From positions 62,001 to 126,000 of the forward strand of contig JARLHL010000062.1 in the NCBI GenBank assembly GCA_031292275.1: a stretch of 64,000 nt of DNA, in the 5' to 3' direction. This document shows, one piece after another, positions 47,529-56,858 of the stretch (position 1 is the first letter of the stretch; each line of letters begins with the position of its first letter). The notes below the pieces were generated by a model. The model searched no databases, was not told the DNA's origin, and was given only the letters and a program-made list of their open reading frames with translations. Origin of the DNA: Desulfocapsaceae bacterium. GTDB taxonomy: Bacteria; Desulfobacterota; Desulfobulbia; Desulfobulbales; Desulfocapsaceae. The position numbers and the translations under genes were made by a program.

Positions 47529-47552
47529 GAACGGTTTATAAAAAAACCATTC
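47529..47552 (-). promoter_or_regulatory. Hairpin in the flavodiiron leader
   Basis: On the minus strand GAATGGTTT and AAACCGTTC form a nine-pair stem (one G-T pair) just after the predicted start of transcription. It could be an operator or an mRNA structure; no known riboswitch is recognised. Confidence 0.4.
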
Positions 47553-47561
47553 ACTTCTGTG

Positions 47562-47589
47562 ATTGTACATATCTTGTCTTTTTAGGCAA
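47562..47589 (-). promoter_or_regulatory. Putative promoter of the flavodiiron gene
   Basis: TTGCCT (47584-47589) and TACAAT (47562-47567) on the minus strand with a 16-base spacer. The leader would be about 90 bases. The remaining spacer up to the divergent ferredoxin gene at 47803 shows no other clear element. Confidence 0.45.
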
Positions 47590-47802
47590 CGTTTTCTTTG
47601 CCGGTTGGATGGTAGGTGGTGGACTTTTCCCGCTATGCAAATTATTCTTAAAAGAGAATGAATACTATTAATTTCTTAGGGGCTTGTCAAGCATGACGGA
47701 AGGAAATTTGGCCCGGGGACCGGAATGGAGCTGTTGGGTAAGACTTGCCGATGCTGGTGAAATGGCTGTTCCGGGAGGCCCGGGCAAAGGTGGACGCATA
47801 CT

Positions 47803-48033
47803 ATGAAAACTGATGGCAGGCAGCAGAAGGAGACCGGGCCTCGGATGATCCCTGTGGTTGACCTGGGCCGGTGCAGCCGTTGCGAAGGCTGTATTGAGAT
47901 TGCTCCCGAGGTCTTTCGCGTCAATACGGATACAGCTTGCATTGAGGTCATAGACCTGCCTGAGTATCCGATTGATAAAGTCAATGAAACCATTACGTAT
48001 TGTCCTGAGGATTGCATCTCGTGGGAGCATTGA
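47803..48033 (+). CDS. Ferredoxin, single [4Fe-4S] type
   Basis: A 76-residue ferredoxin. CSRCEGC in VDLGRCSRCEGCIEIAPEVF and CPEDCISWE near the end supply a CxxCxxC plus CPxxC set typical of monocluster [4Fe-4S] ferredoxins. The second domain half carries no cluster motif. An internal ATG at 47845 (MIPVVDLGRC) is an alternative start. It is divergent from the flavodiiron gene and could be one of its electron donors; that link is inferred from position only. Confidence 0.88.
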   Translation: MKTDGRQQKETGPRMIPVVDLGRCSRCEGCIEIAPEVFRVNTDTACIEVIDLPEYPIDKVNETITYCPEDCISWEH

Positions 48034-48060
48034 GGGGGATATTTCCTGTGTTTATACGTT

Positions 48061-50151
48061 ATGATGAGAGAAGACTGCAATCCTGCCGTCCGTATCCGCT
48101 GTTCTCCGCTTATGGACGAATTCTTACCTGTTATGGCTGACCGGCGATTCCAGCTTGTGGCCCCTTACCAGGCCTCCGGAGACCAGCCTGAGGCCATAGA
48201 TAAACTGGTCAGAGGCGTTGAACATGGAGAAAAAAGTCAGGTTCTTCTGGGAGTTACCGGCTCCGGAAAGACCTACACCATGGCTGGTGTCATTGCCAGG
48301 GTCCAGCGTCCGGCCCTTGTCATTGCACCAAACAAGACCCTGGCGGCCCAGCTCTTCGCCGAATTCAAGGAGCTTTTTCCACATAATGCCGTCGAGTACT
48401 TCGTCTCGTATTATGATTACTATCAGCCGGAGGCCTACATTCCCCAGTCCGATACCTATATTGAAAAGGACTCGGCCATCAATGACGCCATCGACAAGAT
48501 GCGCCACTCGGCCACCCGGTCCCTGCTGATCCGGCGGGATGTCCTGATCGTCGCTTCGGTGTCCTGTATCTACGGTCTCGGTTCCCCCGAAGAATATAAA
48601 AATATGCATCTTTTTCTGCAGACGGGCCTGGATTTCCCGCCGGAGGAGGTGCAGCGGCGCCTGGTCTTTATGCTCTATGAGCGCAACGACATCTCTTTCC
48701 ACCGGGGCACCTTCCGGGTCAGGGGCGACGTCATCGATATCTTTCCGGTGCATGAGGAGGAGCGGGCTGTCCGGATCGAATTTTTTGGCGATACCATTGA
48801 CTCCGTCAGCATCATCGATCCCCTACGGGGCAAGGTCCTGGAGCGCCTGGCCGAATACACCGTTTTTCCCGGCAGTCATTTCGTCACCTCCAAGGACCGT
48901 CTCCAGATCGCGATGGAGACCATCAAGGCGGAGTTGAAGGAGAGGCTTGCGGCCTTTCAGCGGCAGAACAGACTGGTTGAGGCCCAGCGCCTGGAGCAGC
49001 GGACCATGTTTGATCTGGAGATGATCCAGGAACTGGGGTATTGTAACGGCATCGAGAATTACAGCAGGCATCTGACCGGCAAAGAGCCCGATGCGCCGCC
49101 GCCCAACCTCCTGGATTATTTTCCCGAGGATTACCTGCTCTTCATCGATGAGTCGCATATCGGTGTGCCCCAGCTGAACGGGATGTATAACGGCGACCGG
49201 TCCCGGAAGCAGACCCTGGTGGATTTCGGTTTCCGGCTGCCTTCGGCCCTTGATAACCGGCCGTTACGGTTTGAAGAGTTTTCCCGCCGGATCAATCAGG
49301 TGGTCTATGTCTCGGCCACCCCCGGCGCCTATGAGCTGGAGCAGGCTCAGGGGAGGCTGGTGGATCAGATTATCAGGCCGACGGGGCTCATGGACCCGCG
49401 CATCGAGGTGAGACCGGCTGTCAGCCAGGTAGACGATCTGTTGGACGAAATCCGGCTCCGGGCCGCGAAGAACGAGGCGGTGCTGGTCACCACGCTTACG
49501 AAACGCATGGCCGAGGACCTGACGGAATACTACGAGAAACTGGATGTGAAGGTGCGTTATCTGCATTCCGATATTAAGACTCTGGAGAGGGTGGAGTTGA
49601 TCCGCGACCTCAGAAACCGCGAATATGATGTCCTCATCGGCATCAACCTGCTGCGGGAGGGGCTGGATATCCCGGAGGTCTCCCTGGTGGCCATCCTCGA
49701 TGCCGACAAGGAGGGTTTCCTGCGCTCCGACCGCTCGCTGATCCAGACCTGCGGCCGGGCCGCGAGAAACGAAAACGGGCTGGTCATCATGTATGCCGAC
49801 GAGATCACCGGCTCGATGCAGCGTACCATAGACGAGACCGAGAGGCGGCGGCGGATCCAGGCGGCCCACAACATCGCCCACGGCATTATCCCCCAGACCA
49901 TTCAATCCGAGGTCAAGGATTCCCTGCATCAGCATCTGAAGAATGCGGGTTATGAGGCCGATGGTCGCGGAACCGAAGTACAGGCGGCGGAGACAGGGGC
50001 CTTCTACGGCTCGGTTAAGGAGCTGGAAAAGGAGATCAAACGACTTGAGCAGGAGATGCACCGGGCCGCGAAGGAACTGGCCTTCGAAGAGGCGGCACAG
50101 CTGCGGGATCGGGTCAAGGCATTGAGAATGCTGGAGATTGAGATAGGATGA
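48061..50151 (+). CDS. uvrB: UvrABC excinuclease subunit B
   Basis: UvrB verifies DNA damage and guides incision in nucleotide excision repair. Helicase motifs are [14 protein letters not shown] (Walker A), the beta-hairpin segment [34 protein letters not shown] (Walker B) and [24 protein letters not shown]. The C-terminal UVR motif lies in [24 protein letters not shown]. The family N-terminus fits ATG 48133 ([19 protein letters not shown]); the upstream ATGs at 48061 and 48112 add up to 24 residues, and none has a good ribosome binding site. The stop overlaps the next start (ATGA). Confidence 0.97.
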   Translation: MMREDCNPAVRIRCSPLMDEFLPVMADRRFQLVAPYQASGDQPEAIDKLVRGVEHGEKSQVLLGVTGSGKTYTMAGVIARVQRPALVIAPNKTLAAQLFAEFKELFPHNAVEYFVSYYDYYQPEAYIPQSDTYIEKDSAINDAIDKMRHSATRSLLIRRDVLIVASVSCIYGLGSPEEYKNMHLFLQTGLDFPPEEVQRRLVFMLYERNDISFHRGTFRVRGDVIDIFPVHEEERAVRIEFFGDTIDSVSIIDPLRGKVLERLAEYTVFPGSHFVTSKDRLQIAMETIKAELKERLAAFQRQNRLVEAQRLEQRTMFDLEMIQELGYCNGIENYSRHLTGKEPDAPPPNLLDYFPEDYLLFIDESHIGVPQLNGMYNGDRSRKQTLVDFGFRLPSALDNRPLRFEEFSRRINQVVYVSATPGAYELEQAQGRLVDQIIRPTGLMDPRIEVRPAVSQVDDLLDEIRLRAAKNEAVLVTTLTKRMAEDLTEYYEKLDVKVRYLHSDIKTLERVELIRDLRNREYDVLIGINLLREGLDIPEVSLVAILDADKEGFLRSDRSLIQTCGRAARNENGLVIMYADEITGSMQRTIDETERRRRIQAAHNIAHGIIPQTIQSEVKDSLHQHLKNAGYEADGRGTEVQAAETGAFYGSVKELEKEIKRLEQEMHRAAKELAFEEAAQLRDRVKALRMLEIEIG

Positions 50152-50822
50152 AAGAAGGCAGCCTCTTCCACCGGATCTCCCTGGCGCTGGTCCCCCGGCT
50201 CGCCTCCTGGTTGATCAGGGCCTGGTTTACAACCTGTCGCATCACCGAACACGACGTCCATTTCCGGCAGCAGTGCCGGGAACATGACAATCCCCTCATC
50301 GCGACCTTCTGGCATTACGCCATCCTCTACAATTTTTACCATATGCGCAACGAGTCGGGGGTGGCCATGGTCAGTGCCAGCAAGGACGGGGAATATATCG
50401 CCAGGCTGGCGAGGCTGTTCAACTTCGCCCCTGTTCGGGGCTCCAGCCACAAGAAGGGAATGCGGGCCCTGATAGAGATGATGCGGTTGGTGACGGCGGG
50501 TCGGCATGCCGCCATTGTGGCTGACGGATCGCAGGGGCCGCCCATGGTGGTCCAGGCCGGCTCGATCCTGCTGGCCTCGAAAACGGGAGCGCCCATTCTG
50601 CCCATGCTCTGGTCTGCCTCGCGCTATTATGCTGTCGGCTCCTGGGACCGGATGGCCATCCCAAAGCCCTTTTCACGGATCGATTTCTATTATGGAGAAC
50701 CTTTGTTTGTCCCTGAAGGACTGGATGCGGAGGGGATTGAACGATACCGGGTGCAGTTGGAGGAAAATCTGCATGCCGTGTATAAGAAGGCCTGGGCCTT
50801 ATACGGCAGGACAGCGCACTGA
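50148..50822 (+). CDS. DUF374 lysophospholipid acyltransferase-family protein
   Basis: A 224-residue protein. [48 protein letters not shown] and [10 protein letters not shown] match the DUF374 family, which is related to the LPLAT/LpxL acyltransferases. The Ser/Asp-rich SKDGE and the GSQGP loop are its usual conserved sites. A role in transferring an acyl chain to lipid A or a phospholipid is likely but not specific. It overlaps uvrB by four bases. Confidence 0.85.
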   Translation: MKEGSLFHRISLALVPRLASWLIRAWFTTCRITEHDVHFRQQCREHDNPLIATFWHYAILYNFYHMRNESGVAMVSASKDGEYIARLARLFNFAPVRGSSHKKGMRALIEMMRLVTAGRHAAIVADGSQGPPMVVQAGSILLASKTGAPILPMLWSASRYYAVGSWDRMAIPKPFSRIDFYYGEPLFVPEGLDAEGIERYRVQLEENLHAVYKKAWALYGRTAH

Positions 50823-50859
50823 TGACGCTGTGTGAGGCAGGGATGGACAGAGACAGGTG

Positions 50860-52239
50860 ATGATGCAGACAAAAGGACTCGTTGTAGCCGGCCTTGCCGG
50901 CGGCTCAGGAAAGAGCGTGGTAACGGTGGGACTGATCGCATCCCTGGTCGATCAGGGAAAGACGGTTGTCCCTTTCAAGAAGGGGCCGGACTATATCGAT
51001 GCCGGCTGGCTGAAACTGGCGGCAGGCCGGAGCTGCTATAACCTCGATCCCTACCTGATGAGCGAAGAGACCATCCTGCAGTCATTTTTCAGGCGGGCCG
51101 GGGAAGGTGAGCTGGCGGTGGTTGAGGGAAACCGGGGACTCTACGACGGGGTCAATTCCCAGGGTGCATATTCGACCGCAGAGCTTGCCCTGCTGCTGCG
51201 GCTCCCCCTGCTGCTGGTCGTCAACTGTACCAAGATCACCCGCACTGCGTCAGCCCTGGTCCTTGGTTGCCTGAAGCTTGACGAACGGGTGGATATCCGC
51301 GGGGTGATTCTGAACCAGATCGCCACTGAACGGCAGCGCTCCCTCATCAGCCGGGCCGTTGAGCATGACACCGGGGTCCCGGTTTTGGGGGCCTTTCCCC
51401 GTCTTGAAAGGGATATCTTCCCCATGCGCCATCTGGGGATGATCCCGCACCAGGAATACGAAGGGAGTCGCCAGGCCCTGGCCCTGCTGGCCCGGACGGT
51501 TTCCCTGAGCTGTGATCTGGACCGCATTCAGGAGATCGCGGCTCCTTTGAGCGGTCCCGCCGCCGGTGAACAATCCCCATCCCCTCTGCCGGGGAAGCGA
51601 GTGCGGATCGGGGTCCTGCAGGATGCGGCTTTCCAGTTCTACTATCCGGAAAATTTAGAGGCTCTGGCACGGGCGGGGGCGGAGATTATTCCGATCAATG
51701 CCTTGCGCGACCCTGCCTTGCCGGAGTTGGACGGGCTTTATATCGGGGGCGGCTTTCCTGAAACCAGTGCCAGGCAGCTGGCCGAAAATGCAGGCTTTCG
51801 CCGTTCGGTGCGGCAGGCGGCAGAGGCGGGGTTGCCCATCTATGCCGAATGCGGAGGGCTGATCTATCTGGGTTCATCCATTGTCATGAACGGCAGGGAA
51901 TATCCCCTGGCCGGGGTCTTTCCCATTCGGTTCGGCATGTCCGATAAACCCCAGGCCCATGGTTATTCCATCTTCACGGTGGACGGCCCCAATCCCTTCT
52001 ATGAGAAGGGGGTCAAGATAAAGGGTCATGAATTCCGGTATTCGACGATCCTGGAATGGCAGGGAGAAGCTGGTGAGCTGGCCTTGAAGATGGAACGGGG
52101 CAAGGGTTTTATGGGGGGCCGTGACGGGCTTACGAAAAACAATGTCCTGGCCCTCTACACCCATGTCCATGCGGAGGGGACTCCCCAGTGGGCGACAGGA
52201 CTGCTGCAGAGGTGCCGGGCACGGATGCATGCGTCTTAG
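50860..52239 (+). CDS. cbiA: Cobyrinate a,c-diamide synthase (CbiA/CobB)
   Basis: A 459-residue enzyme that amidates the a and c carboxylates of cobyrinate (or hydrogenobyrinate) using ATP and glutamine in corrinoid synthesis. The N-terminal P-loop is GLAGGSGKSVVTVGL, followed by PFKKGPDYIDAGWL. The C-terminal class I-like glutamine amidotransferase has the nucleophile in IYAECGGLIYL and the His in ALYTHVHAEGTPQWA. GTG 50857 and ATG 50863 are alternative starts. No other cobalamin gene is in the window, so the rest of the pathway lies elsewhere or it was placed here alone. Confidence 0.93.
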   Translation: MMQTKGLVVAGLAGGSGKSVVTVGLIASLVDQGKTVVPFKKGPDYIDAGWLKLAAGRSCYNLDPYLMSEETILQSFFRRAGEGELAVVEGNRGLYDGVNSQGAYSTAELALLLRLPLLLVVNCTKITRTASALVLGCLKLDERVDIRGVILNQIATERQRSLISRAVEHDTGVPVLGAFPRLERDIFPMRHLGMIPHQEYEGSRQALALLARTVSLSCDLDRIQEIAAPLSGPAAGEQSPSPLPGKRVRIGVLQDAAFQFYYPENLEALARAGAEIIPINALRDPALPELDGLYIGGGFPETSARQLAENAGFRRSVRQAAEAGLPIYAECGGLIYLGSSIVMNGREYPLAGVFPIRFGMSDKPQAHGYSIFTVDGPNPFYEKGVKIKGHEFRYSTILEWQGEAGELALKMERGKGFMGGRDGLTKNNVLALYTHVHAEGTPQWATGLLQRCRARMHAS

Positions 52240-52381
52240 AACCTGTTCCTCTTCTCCTTGGGTCTGCCCCGGGCTTCCGGCTGCTACGATCGCTCTTCCG
52301 CCACACGATCAGGCGTGATCTCCCCTTTAAGCTTTTCTACGACAGGCCCCTGACGACCGCTGCCGTCCTGAGTCTGCGGGC

Positions 52382-52726
52382 TCAGTGCGGGGACGTGCCG
52401 AGAACCTTGACGGCGATCATCTCCTTCTGCTCCTCGGGCGGGGCCGGTTCGACCCAGTGGATGAAGGATTCGATGACCCGCATGAAATCTCCGTTGTCCT
52501 CCTTGCATTTGGCGCAGATGGATTCGGCCAGGTCCCTGTACATGATGACCTTGGATGCCGGCTCGCCGTCTGCCGCCACCGCTGCCATCTTCCGGCAGCC
52601 GCAGTCCAGGCGGACCACCACAACGCCTATCCCATTCGGGCTGCCCTCGAGGATTCCTTCAATCATCGCCAGTTCCCGTTTTTCCGCCTGCAGTTCCTTT
52701 TTCTTTTTTTCTGTCTTTTTTGCCAT
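52382..52726 (-). CDS. Small cysteine-containing protein of unknown function
   Basis: A 114-residue protein from ATG 52726. A lysine-rich coiled start (KKTEKKKKELQAEKRELAM) precedes a compact region with CGC and ESICAKCKEDNGDF. The CxC and CxxC pairs suggest a metal site, perhaps zinc. The rest has GIGVVVVRLDCGCRKMAAV and a C-terminal IHWVEPAPPEEQKEMIAVKV. I do not recognise the family. The upstream 33 residues of the open frame, back to 52825, look non-coding. Confidence 0.65.
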   Translation of the reverse strand: MAKKTEKKKKELQAEKRELAMIEGILEGSPNGIGVVVVRLDCGCRKMAAVAADGEPASKVIMYRDLAESICAKCKEDNGDFMRVIESFIHWVEPAPPEEQKEMIAVKVLGTSPH

Positions 52727-53138
52727 TGTATCGTCAACGTTCCTGAAATGGTTTTTGTGAATATCTTTTTCTGCCCCGCCACGGCTTCGTTTCATGCAGC
52801 CGGCTGATAAGGCCGTCGGCAGCAAGCCCTGCGGGGATCAATGCGGCAAGACCTGCATCTTCAACGCATGCGGCGGACTATACGGTATTTCCGGTAATTT
52901 GGAAAGGATTAGCCGCGCCTGCCCGTCGTTGTCCGCTTTCAGACCGGGAGAAAACAGTGATATGTTTTTTTAAAGACCATAATAGAGTGATTACCGTGCA
53001 CCGGGGCTTTTTTCTCTTTACTGTCCTTATACCTTGTGGTAGTTTTTGCTGGGTTTTGTTGCATGGCAAGTGCAATTTTCAGCCCTTCTTCAGGGGAATT
53101 GCGGACTCATCATCGGACGTTTTACGGAGGTACTTTGT
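52727..53138. other. Spacer between the Cys protein and tatA; possible tiny ORF
   Basis: About 410 bases. A rightward frame 52794-52973 (59 residues) contains PCGDQCGKTCIFNACGG, with five closely spaced Cys counting the later one, but no ribosome binding site is visible. Nothing else is recognised. tatA has a good ribosome binding site at its right end. Confidence 0.35.
52794..52973 (+). CDS. Doubtful small cysteine-rich ORF
   Basis: A 59-codon frame ATG to TAA. It reads MQPADKAVGSKPCGDQCGKT and continues CIFNACGGLYGISG, with a C-x3-C-x3-C-x4-C spacing that could hold a metal. There is no Shine-Dalgarno site, and the ATG lies among the leader of the opposite gene. I report it as a candidate only; it may be a chance frame. 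Confidence 0.2.
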   Translation: MQPADKAVGSKPCGDQCGKTCIFNACGGLYGISGNLERISRACPSLSAFRPGENSDMFF

Positions 53139-53330
53139 ATGTTTGAAGGTCTTTTTCAGCCATTGCATCTTCTGATAATCATGGGCATTGTCTTGATTAT
53201 TTGCGGACCGGGCAAGCTTCCCGAACTGGGAGGATCGCTTGGCAGGGGCATACGGGATTTCAAAAAGGCAATGTCGGAGCACGATGAGAAGCCGGTTGAG
53301 GCCTCCGAGGTCAAAAAACTCGAATCCTGA
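53139..53330 (+). CDS. tatA: Sec-independent protein translocase TatA/E
   Basis: A 63-residue protein with the TatA layout: a short periplasmic N-terminus MFEGLFQPLH, one membrane helix LLIIMGIVLIICG, the hinge PGKLPELGGSLGRG, an amphipathic helix IRDFKKAMSEH and a charged tail. TatA oligomerises to move folded proteins across the inner membrane with TatB/TatC, which are not in the window. The ATG at 53139 follows CGGAGGTACTTTGT. The longer frame from 53046 is not needed. Confidence 0.92.
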   Translation: MFEGLFQPLHLLIIMGIVLIICGPGKLPELGGSLGRGIRDFKKAMSEHDEKPVEASEVKKLES

Positions 53331-53500
53331 CGGCTCCGGTCTGCTCTGTCGTCATCATGCGGAAGTCGGAAGTGCATGGTGACGGCCTTTCTGCGTCTTG
53401 CTGGTGTATCCACTCCGGATTGCATCCGGCTCCTGTCGTTATTGCAAATCTGTTATTGTTCACGATTTTATATGGAAGTCTCGTCAAAGCGGCGGCATTG

Positions 53501-53565
53501 CCTTGCCGGAGTGACGAGCTTTCATGATGCATTGTGGCCGGCCGGTCTGATCCTGCCATGCCGGT
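53501..53565 (+). repeat. Dispersed intergenic repeat, copy B
   Basis: This 65-base element aligns without gaps to copy C (58524-58588, opposite strand) at 54 of 65 positions. It lies at the convergent 3' ends of tatA and the exchanger gene. CTCGTCA (53480-53486) and TGACGAG (53512-53518) form a short inverted repeat at its left side. Confidence 0.75.
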
Positions 53566-54572
53566 CAGAGTCTTCCTGTCAGGATCAGGACAATGAATAC
53601 AAAATAGAAGGACCCGCCGGCCAGGAGTGTTCCCGGGGTCAGATGCTTGCGCAGACGGATCTGGCAGTAGGCCAGCCCTACCGAGGCAAAGGTAAGGGCG
53701 ACGGTGCTCAGGGCCGCCGTGTCGAGATGCCACGGGGTCATCAGAATCCCGATGGCTGTGATTACGGAGCCCTGAAAGACCATGGCGCCGGTTATATTGC
53801 CTATAGCCAAGGTATCCTTACCCTTTCGTATCCAGATCACGCTGTTGAACTTCTCCGGCAGTTCCGTGGCGATGGGCGCGATAATCATGGCCATAATGAA
53901 AGGAGATACCCCCATCCTGGCGGAGAGGGTCTGGACCTCCTGCACAAACATATACGATCCGAGGACAATCAGGAAGAGTGAACTGATCACCTGGATACTG
54001 ATAATGGAGAGGGCAGGATCCTTGGAGTGAAATGCGAAATAGCAGGGGTCGAGGTCCGATTCCGTCACCTCCAGGCTGTTTTTGCTGCGCAGTGTCTGCA
54101 GCATATAGTTGCCGTATAGAAGACAGAGCAGCAGGGCGATAAAAATCTTGATTACCGGATAGGCAGGCAGGAATGCCGCCCCGATGGCCACTGAATACAG
54201 GATCAGGAAGTACCTCATATCCCGTTCCATGACTTGGGTGTCGACCCGCATGATGGGGTAGTCGTCACGTTTGCGCCTGTTGAGCATCACGGCCAGACCG
54301 GTGATGAACATGGCCAGGGTTCCCAGCATGAAGGGGGCGCCAATAATGGCCCCTACGCCGATCTGGTGACCGGCCGTTTCAGAGCCGAAAAGAAAGGATA
54401 TGATGGGGATCAGCGTCTCGGGCAGGGCTGTGCCGACGGCGGCAAAGATACTGCCGACAGCGCCGTCGGAAAGATTCATCCTCTTTCCGAACCACTCCAG
54501 ACCGTTGGTGAAAACCGTGGCTCCCAAGAGGATCACGGCAAGGGCTGCGAGGATCAGCATCCAGTCAAGCAT
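53565..54572 (-). CDS. Sodium/calcium exchanger-family membrane protein
   Basis: A 335-residue protein with about ten hydrophobic segments. The two alpha-repeats of the CaCA family are present: GSIFAAVGTALPETLIPIIS and APIATELPEKFNSVIWIRKG, each with the Glu that binds Ca2+/Na+. It exchanges Ca2+ (or other cations) for Na+ or H+ across the inner membrane. The open frame reaches 54884, but family homology starts at ATG 54572, MLDWMLILAALAV, with GGAAA before it. Confidence 0.9.
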   Translation of the reverse strand: MLDWMLILAALAVILLGATVFTNGLEWFGKRMNLSDGAVGSIFAAVGTALPETLIPIISFLFGSETAGHQIGVGAIIGAPFMLGTLAMFITGLAVMLNRRKRDDYPIMRVDTQVMERDMRYFLILYSVAIGAAFLPAYPVIKIFIALLLCLLYGNYMLQTLRSKNSLEVTESDLDPCYFAFHSKDPALSIISIQVISSLFLIVLGSYMFVQEVQTLSARMGVSPFIMAMIIAPIATELPEKFNSVIWIRKGKDTLAIGNITGAMVFQGSVITAIGILMTPWHLDTAALSTVALTFASVGLAYCQIRLRKHLTPGTLLAGGSFYFVFIVLILTGRL

Positions 54573-55000
54573 AATCAAATTTCCATTCGGGTGAGACGCC
54601 TTGGGTGGTTCAGCGGAGCGCTTGGGAATGAAACAGCGGCGGGGCAGTTTTTCCAAAACCGACAGGACTTCCTGACAGTTCCTCCGTATGGTACTTCCTT
54701 TGGAGAACTTGTCAAGATCTGTCGAAAGGCCGGCGGCCGATGGCTCGATGAGGCTGTTGCCGCCGGTACAGGTCAGGTTTGTCTCGCTTCTTGCATAGAG
54801 GGTGAATCTCCTCTTTAAGGCCTGTAGCCTGCTGGTCGATGGGGCGGATGCGTGATGTTTTTGGGGGAGAATTTTTCTTGACAAAAATCTGGTCCTGAAT
54901 TAATGGAACCTAATGCAAAATAATGGATTCGCGCCAGCAGATTTTTTGCTTTCAAGAATATTCGAAATGTTTTTTAATTCTATTACCCTGGAGGTGTATC
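54573..55000. other. Spacer between the exchanger and ferredoxin genes
   Basis: 428 bases between divergent genes. It holds the exchanger's upstream region and the predicted ferredoxin promoter at 54878-54906. No additional gene is recognised. Confidence 0.4.
54878..54906 (+). promoter_or_regulatory. Putative promoter of the 2[4Fe-4S] ferredoxin gene
   Basis: A perfect TTGACA (54878-54883) and TAATGG (54901-54906) with a 17-base spacer, about 95 bases before the ferredoxin start. Confidence 0.45.
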
Positions 55001-55186
55001 ATGTTTGAAGTTGTTGTAGATAAAGACAAATGTACCGGTTGTGAAGAGTGTGTAAATGCCTGTCCCGCTCAGGTCTTCGAGATTGAAGACGGCAAGTCTG
55101 AACCTGTTGAGGTTGATGAATGCCTTGGTTGCGAAACCTGTGTTGAGGTCTGCCCGGAATCTGCAATCACCGTGACAGAAATGTAA
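55001..55186 (+). CDS. 2[4Fe-4S] ferredoxin
   Basis: A 61-residue clostridial-type ferredoxin with two full motifs: [12 protein letters not shown] and [12 protein letters not shown], each CxxCxxCxxxCP, related by the usual internal symmetry. It is a low-potential electron carrier for anaerobic metabolism. The start follows CTGGAGGTGTATC. It has its own promoter-like site and terminator, so it is probably made as a monocistronic, abundant message. Confidence 0.96.
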   Translation: MFEVVVDKDKCTGCEECVNACPAQVFEIEDGKSEPVEVDECLGCETCVEVCPESAITVTEM

Positions 55187-55210
55187 ACACCGCGGTATTC
55201 GGTTGTCCAT

Positions 55211-55250
55211 AAGCCCATCTCCCTGAAGGGGGGTGGGCTTATTTTATTTT
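55211..55250 (+). terminator. Intrinsic terminator after the ferredoxin gene
   Basis: AAGCCCA (55211-55217) pairs with TGGGCTT (55234-55240), with an inner CCC/GGG stem, followed by ATTTTATTTT. Confidence 0.8.
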
Positions 55251-55267
55251 CAGTTGATGATACAGAA

Positions 55268-55699
55268 ATGTTGAGGAAGACACTGACCCGATTGAAGCCG
55301 GGAGCACCGCAGCGTGTGCATATACTGCTTGCAGCATCGCTCTGGACAGGTATCGGTATTATGCTCATGACCCGAGGACTGCATTGGCTGGCCGGTTCCG
55401 GTCGGCTCTGGCTGGCCCTGCCCGCTTTTTTCCTGGGAACCCTGAAGTCGGTTCTGGTCCTTGATCGGGCGGCGAGAAAGAGCCTGAACAGGATACTGCG
55501 CCTGGCGGACGGGACATGTCTGGGGGCGGTCTATTCGATCAAAACCTGGATACTGGTCCTGTTGATGATGCTTTCAGGTTATGCTCTGCGCCAGTCTTCC
55601 CTGTCCCATTCTCTGCTGGGTCTGCTCTATGCGACTATTGGCTGGGCCCTGTTTTTCTCAAGCAGACATGCCTGGTACACCTGGTATTGCGGGGTGTGA
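55268..55699 (+). CDS. Small membrane protein of unknown function
   Basis: A 143-residue protein with about four membrane segments (LLAASLWTGIGIMLM, LALPAFFLGTLKSVLVL, WILVLLMMLSGYAL, LLGLLYATIGWALFF). A conserved-looking soluble loop reads ADGTCLGAVYSIKTW, and the end has SSRHAWYTWY. I do not recognise a named family. It is 23 bases upstream of alr on the same strand, so co-expression is likely. Confidence 0.7.
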   Translation: MLRKTLTRLKPGAPQRVHILLAASLWTGIGIMLMTRGLHWLAGSGRLWLALPAFFLGTLKSVLVLDRAARKSLNRILRLADGTCLGAVYSIKTWILVLLMMLSGYALRQSSLSHSLLGLLYATIGWALFFSSRHAWYTWYCGV

Positions 55700-55721
55700 T
55701 CTTTCGAATTATGGCCATTTT

Positions 55722-56858
55722 ATGACGATGCATTCCTATAACCGGGTCACCGTCGATCCTCGGGCTCTGCGGCAGAATTTCAGGATAATCCAGCAGCGGG
55801 CGGGAGCCGGTGTGAAGATACTTGCCATGGTCAAAGCCGACGGGTATGGACATGGCATGATTGAGGCTGCAAGGGTCTTCGCCTCAGCCGGCTGCCGGGT
55901 CTTCGGCGTAGCCGAGACTCGTGAGGCGGTGAGGATGCGTGAGGCGGGGATTGAAGGCGAGATCCTCATCATGCTTGGCATTAGCCGAGAGCATGTCGAT
56001 CTGGTCCTCCGCCATGATCTGAGCCCCCTTGTCTGCCGGATTGAGACGGTGGAGCAGCTGTCCGACGCTGCCGCGCGCCTGGGGCGGAAAGTCGGCGTCC
56101 ATCTGAAGGTGGATTCCGGGATGAGCAGATTTGGCCTGCTGCCGGATCAGGTGGATCCCTTCCTGGACCGGATGAGCACATTGCCTGCCGTGTACATAGC
56201 AGGTATAGTGAGTCATTTCTCGCAGGCGGATGATCCGGATTCGGATAATACCCGGGAAAGTTATGCCAGGTATGCGGCGATGTGCGACAGGATCAACGGC
56301 CGCAGCCCCGGAATCCGGCATATCGCCAACTCCGGAGGAATTTTTTATTTTCCCGCGACCTGTGGTGACATGGTGAGACCGGGGATCTCCCTCTACGGCT
56401 ATTATCCTGATGGCAAGGCGGGAGCGGGCCGCGCGCGCGGCGACCGTCTCATTCCGGCCATGACCTTCACCTCGCAGGTCCTGCAGGTGAAGACGGTTCC
56501 GGCGGGGACTGGCGTGAGTTACGGGCATACCTACATTACTCCGCGCCAAGCCCGCCTGGCCATAATCCCGGTGGGCTATGAGGACGGGTATTTCCGCAGT
56601 CTTTCCAACCGCGGCGAGGTCCTGATCAGGGGGTGTCGCGCCCCGATCCGCGGCCGGGTCTGCATGAACATCTGCATAGCGGATATCACCGATATCCAGG
56701 GTGTGACGGCCGGGGACGAAGTGGTGCTCATGGGCAGGCAGGGCCGGGAGTCCATAACAGCTGACGAGATAGCCGACTGGGTTGGTACCATCAGTTATGA
56801 GGTCCTGTGCCTGATTGGCAATAACAATGAAAGAATCTATATAAACGAAGACATATGA
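55722..56858 (+). CDS. alr: Alanine racemase
   Basis: A 378-residue PLP enzyme converting L- to D-alanine for peptidoglycan. The PLP-binding Lys is in LAMVKADGYGHG near residue 38, the second catalytic Tyr in GVSYGHTY, and other signatures are KVDSGMSRFGL, SHFSQADDPDS, GDMVRPGISLYGYYP and GRVCMNICIADIT. In alanine racemases the last of these is usually GRVCMDQ; here Asn follows Met. An open frame reaches back to 55581, but ATG 55722 fits the family. The last codon overlaps the argS start. Confidence 0.95.
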   Translation: MTMHSYNRVTVDPRALRQNFRIIQQRAGAGVKILAMVKADGYGHGMIEAARVFASAGCRVFGVAETREAVRMREAGIEGEILIMLGISREHVDLVLRHDLSPLVCRIETVEQLSDAAARLGRKVGVHLKVDSGMSRFGLLPDQVDPFLDRMSTLPAVYIAGIVSHFSQADDPDSDNTRESYARYAAMCDRINGRSPGIRHIANSGGIFYFPATCGDMVRPGISLYGYYPDGKAGAGRARGDRLIPAMTFTSQVLQVKTVPAGTGVSYGHTYITPRQARLAIIPVGYEDGYFRSLSNRGEVLIRGCRAPIRGRVCMNICIADITDIQGVTAGDEVVLMGRQGRESITADEIADWVGTISYEVLCLIGNNNERIYINEDI

